Below, piece by piece: positions 59,041 through 64,000 of a stretch of 64,000 nucleotides of DNA. Both the position numbers and the translations under genes were made by a program. The notes beneath the pieces are model-generated. The model did no database searches. It saw only the letters and a program-made list of their open reading frames with translations, and was not told where the DNA came from. The stretch spans positions 124,001 to 188,000 of the forward strand of contig JBKQHQ010000259.1 in NCBI GenBank assembly GCA_052148715.1. The letters run 5' to 3'. Source of the DNA: JBKQHQ01 sp052148715 (GTDB taxonomy: Bacteria; Pseudomonadota; Alphaproteobacteria; Rhizobiales; Xanthobacteraceae). The number at the start of each line of letters is the position of its first letter. Within the stretch, counting starts at the first letter, position 1.

Positions 59041-60237
59041 CTAGAAGGCCGCCGCCAGATCCTTCGCACCTTGCAATACGGTCTCTCGGTCCATGACGGT
59101 GTTGGTCGCCGTCAACAGCTTTGACACGACGTTATTGCGAATGGCGACCGGATTGTGCCCATAGCCCGTCCGGTGGAAGAAATTCGCAGTCGGCACTTGC
59201 TCGCGCATCGCCGCCGGCATCGTGACCATGTCGAGGCCATTGCCGTCGCCGGTGAGGTTCATCATCTCGAGCTCGGCCGCGCTCAAGGGCGCGCTGTAGC
59301 CCTTCTTGCGCGCGAACACGATGGAGTCCAGGAGCTTCTGGACTTGCAGCAAGGGACCGACGTCCAGATCCAAAATCAGGGCGTGGATACCGAGACCTTG
59401 CGGCGTATTCGCGAGCTTTTCATGCTCGCTCCAATCATCCGGCACGGTCCGGCAAAAGTCGACCATGCGCCGCAGCACTGCGATCTTGCGCTCGAGGGTC
59501 TTCTTCGCTTCACCGGATAATCCGGCACCCTTCGATTTCAAGGTGTTGATGAATTGATCGCCCTTCTCGGCCATCAGCTCGACGCTGTTGGTGCTAAGCA
59601 ACTGATTGTAGCCGAGCGCGGTCGTGATCGCTTGCGCGCCCGGCGTTGCGTATTCCAATCCCGCCTGCACGTCGTATGCGCCGTTGCCACCGGACTCGAA
59701 CCCGTAAATCCGGACGACTTGTTCCTTTGTTAATCCTGCGGCGGCGGCGATGCCGGCATAAGCTCGTTTGTATTCGATCTCGGTTTGCGGTCGTTGCGGC
59801 ACGAAATTGAAATGCTCTGCGGCTGAGCGCAAAAAGTCGGCCACGACCGGGACATAGGGCTTGTGCGGCGGCGTTATCTCTTCAGGCGGCACCGAGGGAT
59901 CAACCGGCTTGGGCGGTCCGGTATAAGTGGGCGGCTGGGCCAGCACGTAGTCGTCGATGAGGATCTCCTCATTGTTGCGACGCTTGGCAAAGCGTGCCCG
60001 TCGCTTTGCCGCAATCGAGCTCCAATACGCGCTGGCCGCATCCTCGTATTTCTGATGCGCAACGGTGTACTCTCCCAGCTTCCGCCGGTATTCGGCGATT
60101 GCTGCCGGCGACGCGGCGGGTAGGGCAGTTGCCTGCGGCTTTGAGGCCTTGGCCGCGGGTTCCAGCGCAAATCCCTCGCACGGCGAGAACAGCAGCGCCG
60201 CGAGCAGAAATAAATAGCGAATCGAATGGAGGCGCAT
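59041..60237 (-). CDS. secreted protein of unknown function, possibly lysozyme-fold
   Basis: A 398-residue protein with a signal peptide (RLHSIRYLFLLAALLFSPCEGFA). After a Pro/Ala linker and a helical segment, the conserved block reads VVRIYGFESGGNGAYDVQAGLEY, then ITTALGYNQLLSTNSVELMAEKG. The Glu-Ser-Gly-Gly placement and the ALGYNQLL pattern recall the catalytic Glu and GxxQ part of lytic transglycosylases, but similarity is weak. The rest shows no motif I know. ATG 60237 follows GGCCTCGC; it is 93 bases after tRNA-Ala in the same direction. Confidence 0.6.
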   Translation of the reverse strand: MRLHSIRYLFLLAALLFSPCEGFALEPAAKASKPQATALPAASPAAIAEYRRKLGEYTVAHQKYEDAASAYWSSIAAKRRARFAKRRNNEEILIDDYVLAQPPTYTGPPKPVDPSVPPEEITPPHKPYVPVVADFLRSAAEHFNFVPQRPQTEIEYKRAYAGIAAAAGLTKEQVVRIYGFESGGNGAYDVQAGLEYATPGAQAITTALGYNQLLSTNSVELMAEKGDQFINTLKSKGAGLSGEAKKTLERKIAVLRRMVDFCRTVPDDWSEHEKLANTPQGLGIHALILDLDVGPLLQVQKLLDSIVFARKKGYSAPLSAAELEMMNLTGDGNGLDMVTMPAAMREQVPTANFFHRTGYGHNPVAIRNNVVSKLLTATNTVMDRETVLQGAKDLAAAF

Positions 60238-60329
60238 TGCGAGGCCGCCGAGATAAAGGCGTACGCTTGCCCTGTGCTTACGGGACGGTTCTAGGCCGCT
60301 CACGTGATCTCGCCCGGCGTCGTATTGAC

Positions 60330-60405
60330 TGGTGGAGCCGAGGGGATTTGAACCCCTGACCTCCGCAGTGCGATTGCGGCGCTCTCCCAACTGAGCTACG
60401 GCCCC
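60330..60405 (-). tRNA. tRNA-Ala (anticodon CGC)
   Basis: On the minus strand GGGGCCG begins the acceptor arm and pairs with CGGCTCC; the D arm is GCTC-AGTTGGGA-GAGC; the anticodon arm CCGCA-ATCGCAC-TGCGG shows anticodon CGC; the T arm is AGGGG-TTCAAAT-CCCCT; CCA is encoded. Total 76 bases. It decodes GCG, an abundant codon here. Confidence 0.95.
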
Positions 60406-60652
60406 GCCCGGGCTCGGATGCCGCCGAGCTCGGATGTCGAAATCAATGCCGAGATCGGAAAACAACCCGATCGCGTCGCGCACACAAGCCGGCGCGGATG
60501 TTGTGCGGATTGCGCCATTTACGGCCCGGGATCAGGGCTGTCAAGGATGCCGGCGGTAACTGTCGACCGGCAGCGTCGCTCTTTGCCGTCGCGGCTTGTT
60601 CGGCGGCAGCCGACCCGCTAGGTTGTCGCGCCCACCACCTGCGAACGGCTCA

Positions 60653-60943
60653 ATGCGCGCGCTCCTGGACGTCATTCTCATCGCCCTTCAGCTCTATGTT
60701 TGGCTATTGATCGCGGCGGCTGTCGTGTCGTGGCTGATCGCCTTCAACGTGGTCAACACCCGCAATCAGGTGGTGGCCATGCTTGCCGACTTTCTCTATC
60801 GCATCACCGAACCGGCCTTGCGGCCGATCCGCAACCTCATGCCTAATCTCGGCGGCATCGATATTTCGCCGGTGATCCTGATCCTGATCATTTATTTCCT
60901 TGAGCAGGTGATCATCCGTTACATCTATCCCTCCGTGTTCTGA
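60653..60943 (+). CDS. YggT family membrane protein
   Basis: A 96-residue integral membrane protein with two helices: LLDVILIALQLYVWLLIAAAVVSWL and ISPVILILIIYFLEQVIIRYIY. The loop between them has the family motif LYRITEPALRPIRNLMPNLGGIDISP. Bacterial YggT has been linked to osmotic tolerance and cell division; the plastid relative helps cytochrome maturation. ATG 60653 gives normal length. The DUF167 gene follows seven bases later, a conserved pair (yggT-yggU). Confidence 0.92.
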   Translation: MRALLDVILIALQLYVWLLIAAAVVSWLIAFNVVNTRNQVVAMLADFLYRITEPALRPIRNLMPNLGGIDISPVILILIIYFLEQVIIRYIYPSVF

Positions 60944-60950
60944 CCTTGGG

Positions 60951-61274
60951 ATGCACGGGCGTCCCTGGATCGCCGACGCGCAGAGCTTGCTGATCGATGT
61001 GCGCCTCACGCCGAAGGGCGGGCGCGATGCGATCGATGGCGTCGAAGAGCTCGCCGACGGACGGTGCGTACTGCGCGCCCGGGTCCGCGTTCCGCCGGCC
61101 GAGGGTGCGGCGAACGCGGCGCTGCTCAGGCTCGTCGCTGATGCGCTCGGAGTGGGCGTGCGGCGGGTCAATCTTGTGGCCGGCGAGAAGGCGCGCATCA
61201 AGCGCCTGAGGATCGACGGCGACGGAGCCGCGCTCGCGGCCGCCATGGAGCGGATGATCGATAAGGCCAAGTAG
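60951..61274 (+). CDS. DUF167 / YggU family protein
   Basis: A 107-residue protein: LLIDVRLTPKGGRDAIDGV, VRVPPAEGAANAALLRLVADALGV and VNLVAGEKARIKRLRIDG are the DUF167 core, a small alpha-beta fold of unknown role. The seven-base gap after yggT supports cotranscription. The C-terminal helix ends MIDKAK. Confidence 0.93.
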   Translation: MHGRPWIADAQSLLIDVRLTPKGGRDAIDGVEELADGRCVLRARVRVPPAEGAANAALLRLVADALGVGVRRVNLVAGEKARIKRLRIDGDGAALAAAMERMIDKAK

Positions 61275-61312
61275 GGAGGTGTAGACAGGAAGGTTTGCTG
61301 TGCAGGCGCAAC

Positions 61313-61822
61313 TTAGGCGCGCCAGGCGAACGCCACCTTGTCCAGCGAGCGGGTGCCAAAACGCTCCGACGAGCGGGCGACGGCGCGGCCCCCAAGCGCA
61401 CGGTAAAATTCAACTGCAGGGTCGTTGTCGGACAGTGCCCAGACCACGAGGCTCTTCAATCCACTCTGCAGCAGATCGCGCCGCGCCGAGGTGAACAGCC
61501 GGCGGCCGAAGCCGAGCCCCTGGAATTCCGGGCGCAGGTAAAGCTCGTAGATCTCGCCGTCGTAGAACAGGCTCCGCGCGCGGTTGCGGCCGTAATTCGC
61601 GTAGCCCGCGAGGGTGTCTCCGAAACCGAGAACCGCTATCCGGCTGCCCTTGCGGATCGCGCTTTCCCACCAGTCCGGCCCGCGCCGGCTGATGAGCTTT
61701 TCCAGTTCGGTGCCGGGAATGATGCCCTGATAGGCCGACCGCCACGCGTCGTCATGGGTCGCCGCCACCGCCGCCGCGTCAGCCGGTCTTGCCTGACGTA
61801 TCTCAATGAGGGTCGTGCTCAT
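61313..61822 (-). CDS. GNAT family N-acetyltransferase
   Basis: A 169-residue acetyltransferase. The acetyl-CoA motif A is ELYLRPEFQGLGFGRRLFTSARRDLL (Q/R-x-x-G-x-G/A), preceded by VLGFGDTLAGYANYGRNRARSLFYDGEI and followed by VVWALSDNDPAVEFYRALGG (motif B). The acceptor is unknown. ATG 61822 fits the family start (IEIRQARPADAAAVAATH); an ATG 36 bases upstream is less likely. It converges with the DUF167 gene. Confidence 0.9.
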   Translation of the reverse strand: MSTTLIEIRQARPADAAAVAATHDDAWRSAYQGIIPGTELEKLISRRGPDWWESAIRKGSRIAVLGFGDTLAGYANYGRNRARSLFYDGEIYELYLRPEFQGLGFGRRLFTSARRDLLQSGLKSLVVWALSDNDPAVEFYRALGGRAVARSSERFGTRSLDKVAFAWRA

Positions 61823-62163
61823 GACAAAGATAGAAGCAAGCGTTGGCCTTGGCTTCAAGTCCCCCTTTAATCGTCGGTTAACCGGTGTGGACTACTTACA
61901 TACCGAACGCCGGAATCCGTTGGAATGACGGTATAATCTGCTCCCTGAGCGCCTCTGGACAAGAGGTAAAATGCGGCATTTTTCTATGGCATTTCAGTAA
62001 CACTGTACGACTTTCGTGGTCGCACCGACTTTCTTTCGGGCTCTTTCGCGAATCGCCAGTAATTAATTACCGTTAAATGGGCCGGCGGAAACATGCAAAC
62101 GTGGTTAACGTGATGCCAGCCGGAACTCGTGCCTAATCACTGATTCAATCAGACGCTGTGGAC
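61823..62163. other. 341-base AT-richer non-coding region
   Basis: Between typA (minus, ends 62164) and the GNAT gene (minus). It is AT-richer than neighbours and includes TATAAT (61932-61937), a palindrome CGGTTAACCG (61875-61884), a TTAA-rich patch near 62058-62075, and a weak CTGATTCAATCAG inverted repeat just after typA that may end that transcript. A 63-codon plus-strand frame (61885-62076) lacks a ribosome site and family match. A small RNA is possible but unproven. Confidence 0.45.
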
Positions 62164-63990
62164 CTAAGCCTCCAGGGTCTCGCGGCGCCGTTCTTCCCGC
62201 TTACGGTCGTTCGGGTCGAGCAGCTTCTTGCGTAGCCGGATCGATTTCGGCGTCACCTCGACCAGCTCGTCGTCGCCGATATAGGCAAGCGCCTTCTCCA
62301 AGGACATGCGGATCGGCGGCGTCAGCCGCACCGCCTCGTCCTTCGACGTGGTGCGGATATTGGTGAGCTTCTTGCCCTTGAGGACATTGACCTCAAGATC
62401 GTTGTCGCGCGTGTGCTCGCCGACGATCATGCCGCGATAGACCTTCCATCCGGGCTCGATCATCATCGGCCCGCGATCTTCGAGGTTCCACAGCGCGTAG
62501 GCGACCGCCTCGCCGGCGTCGTTGGCGATCAGCGCGCCGTTGTGGCGGCCGGGGATCTCGCCTTTATAGGGCGCGTAGGCATGGAACAGCCGATTCATGA
62601 CCGCCGTGCCGCGGGTGTCGGTGAGCAGCTCGCCCTGGTAGCCGATCAGGCCACGGGTCGGCGCGTAGAAGACAAGGCGTTGGCGGCCGCCGCCGGAGGG
62701 ACGCATCTCGATCAACTCGGCTTTGCGCTCCGACAGCTTCTGCACGACGATGCCGGAATGCTCCTCATCCACGTCGATTACGACTTCCTCGATCGGCTCC
62801 GTGATTTCGCCGGTTTTAGGATCGCGCTCGAACAGCACCTTCGGCCGTGAGACACTGAGCTCGAAACCTTCGCGCCGCATGGTCTCGATCAGGATGCCGA
62901 GTTGCAGCTCGCCGCGCCCGGCCACCTCGTAGGAATCCTTCTCAGACGATTCCGAGACCTTGAGCGCGACGTTGCCCTCGGCCTCCCGCAGCAGCCGCTC
63001 GCGGATCACCCGGCTTTGCACCTTGTCGCCTTCGGTGCCGGCGAGCGGGGAATCGTTGATGCGAAAGGTCATGGCCAGCGTCGGCGGATCCATCGGCTGC
63101 GCCGGCAGCGGCGCCGTGACTTCCGGCGCACAGATCGTGTGCGACACGGTGGCGAGCGGTAGCCCGGCAAGGGCGACAATGTCGCCGGCGCCGGCCTCCT
63201 CGACGCTGGTGCGTTCCAGGCCGCGGAATGCGAGCACCTTGGTGATCCGCCCCTCCTCGATCAGCGCGCCGTTGCGATCGAGCACCTTGACCGCCTGGTT
63301 CGGTTTCACGCTGCCGGAGCTGATGCGGCCGGTAACGATGCGGCCGAGATAAGGATTGGCCTCGAGAATCGTGCCGAGCATGCGAAACGGGCCGTCCTCG
63401 ATGGTCGGCGCGGCGACGTGGCGCTGGATCAGATCGAACAGCGGCGCCATCGACTCCTTCGGTCCATCGGGGCTTGCCGCCATCCAGCCCTCCTTGGCGG
63501 AGCCGTACAGAATCGGGAAGTCGAGCTGCTCCTCGGTGGCGTCGAGCGCCGCGAATAGATCGAACACCTCGTTGGCGACGACTGACGGCCGCGCATCCGA
63601 CCGGTCGACCTTGTTGATGGCGACGATCGGCCGAAGCCCCATCTTCAGCGCTTTCATGACCACGAACTTGGTCTGCGGCAGCGGCCCCTCGGCGGCATCG
63701 ACCAGGACGATCGCACCATCGACCATGTTCAGGATGCGCTCGACCTCGCCGCCGAAATCGGCATGGCCCGGCGTGTCGACGATATTGATGCGCGCCTGCT
63801 TCCAGAGGATCGACGTGACTTTGGACAGGATGGTGATACCGCGCTCGCGCTCGAGGTCGTTGGAATCCATGGCGCGCTCGGCGACGCGCTGGTTCTCGCG
63901 AAAGGCCCCGGATTGCTGCAGCAGCCGGTCGACCAGCGTGGTCTTGCCATGGTCGACATGGGCGATGATCGCCACGTTGCGCAACGTCAT
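62164..63990 (-). CDS. typA: translational GTPase TypA/BipA
   Basis: A 608-residue ribosome-associated GTPase important in stress, cold and ribosome assembly. G1 is IIAHVDHGKTTLVDRLL, G2 includes RERGITILSKVTS, G3 is DTPGHADFGGEVERIL, G4 is VAINKVDR. EF-Tu-like domain II (LGRIVTGRISSGSVKPNQAVKVL), domain III and the BipA-specific C-terminal domain (RGMIVGEHTRDNDLEVNVLKGKKLTNIRTTSKDEAVRL) are all complete. Length matches the family. The start lies ten bases from the right window edge. Confidence 0.97.
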   Translation of the reverse strand: MTLRNVAIIAHVDHGKTTLVDRLLQQSGAFRENQRVAERAMDSNDLERERGITILSKVTSILWKQARINIVDTPGHADFGGEVERILNMVDGAIVLVDAAEGPLPQTKFVVMKALKMGLRPIVAINKVDRSDARPSVVANEVFDLFAALDATEEQLDFPILYGSAKEGWMAASPDGPKESMAPLFDLIQRHVAAPTIEDGPFRMLGTILEANPYLGRIVTGRISSGSVKPNQAVKVLDRNGALIEEGRITKVLAFRGLERTSVEEAGAGDIVALAGLPLATVSHTICAPEVTAPLPAQPMDPPTLAMTFRINDSPLAGTEGDKVQSRVIRERLLREAEGNVALKVSESSEKDSYEVAGRGELQLGILIETMRREGFELSVSRPKVLFERDPKTGEITEPIEEVVIDVDEEHSGIVVQKLSERKAELIEMRPSGGGRQRLVFYAPTRGLIGYQGELLTDTRGTAVMNRLFHAYAPYKGEIPGRHNGALIANDAGEAVAYALWNLEDRGPMMIEPGWKVYRGMIVGEHTRDNDLEVNVLKGKKLTNIRTTSKDEAVRLTPPIRMSLEKALAYIGDDELVEVTPKSIRLRKKLLDPNDRKREERRRETLEA

Positions 63991-64000
63991 AGGGGGAATC

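Noticed and set aside
61885..62076. A 63-codon frame in the typA-GNAT gap
   Set aside because: No ribosome site, no family resemblance and a composition unlike the surrounding genes.

Overview
This 64 kb window is GC-rich and almost fully coding. It looks like chromosome of an alphaproteobacterium of the Hyphomicrobiales (Rhizobiales), near the Bradyrhizobium/Xanthobacteraceae branch. The clues are a complete Rhizobiales-type tad/cpa pilus locus, an HWE-family histidine kinase, a fused transaldolase-glucose-6-phosphate isomerase, FixK/FNR-type boxes, and several small conserved proteins typical of that order. The genus is inference. There is no rRNA operon, phage, insertion sequence or CRISPR array; the only stable RNA gene seen is tRNA-Ala(CGC).

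Layout. 0-9 kb is housekeeping: a LON-domain protein cut by the left edge, Trm112-like protein, glutathione transferases, a UbiH-type hydroxylase, acyl-CoA thioesterase TesB, chaperone HtpG, two adjacent cupins and a quinone oxidoreductase. 9-11 kb holds two very small genes around an M24 peptidase homologue that has lost most metal ligands. 11.4-19.7 kb is the tad/cpa locus (cpaB, cpaC, cpaD-like, cpaE, cpaF, tadB, tadC, then tadD); no pilin or prepilin peptidase is nearby. 19.7-28 kb is accessory metabolism: quinone oxidoreductase, DUF3891 protein, GntR/UTRA regulator, FAD-dependent oxidoreductase, luciferase-like monooxygenase, FMN-dependent hydroxy-acid oxidase and a patatin-like lipase.

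28-41 kb is a minus-strand run of central carbon genes: tkt, tal-pgi fusion, gnd, zwf, pgl, HAD phosphatase, UBP zinc finger, phosphoketolase. Together they encode the oxidative pentose phosphate branch, the sugar rearrangements, and a phosphoketolase outlet from xylulose-5-P/fructose-6-P to acetyl phosphate. 41-43 kb is a fumarate-reductase-like flavoprotein with a one-domain 2Fe-2S partner and no membrane anchor.

43-54 kb is the most distinctive part. Mostly small or poorly described genes (MBL hydrolase, an 87-aa protein, a Cas2-like SinR-family protein, a YdcH-like protein, a DUF3775 protein, an alpha/beta hydrolase-phosphoribosyltransferase pair, a YbhB/Raf-kinase-inhibitor-like protein, PolX, and an ACP-ligase-acyltransferase fusion) are separated by at least eight TTGAT-N4-ATCAA-like boxes, three of them perfect. 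I read this as an oxygen-limitation (FixK/FNR) regulon island. It is the best candidate here for an undescribed functional unit, although most member families are already named.

54-64 kb returns to mixed genes: a TctC-type binding protein broken by one in-frame amber codon, TerB-like protein, short-chain dehydrogenase, class I glutamine amidotransferase, HWE kinase, a secreted protein of unknown function, tRNA-Ala, YggT, DUF167, a GNAT acetyltransferase and TypA/BipA.
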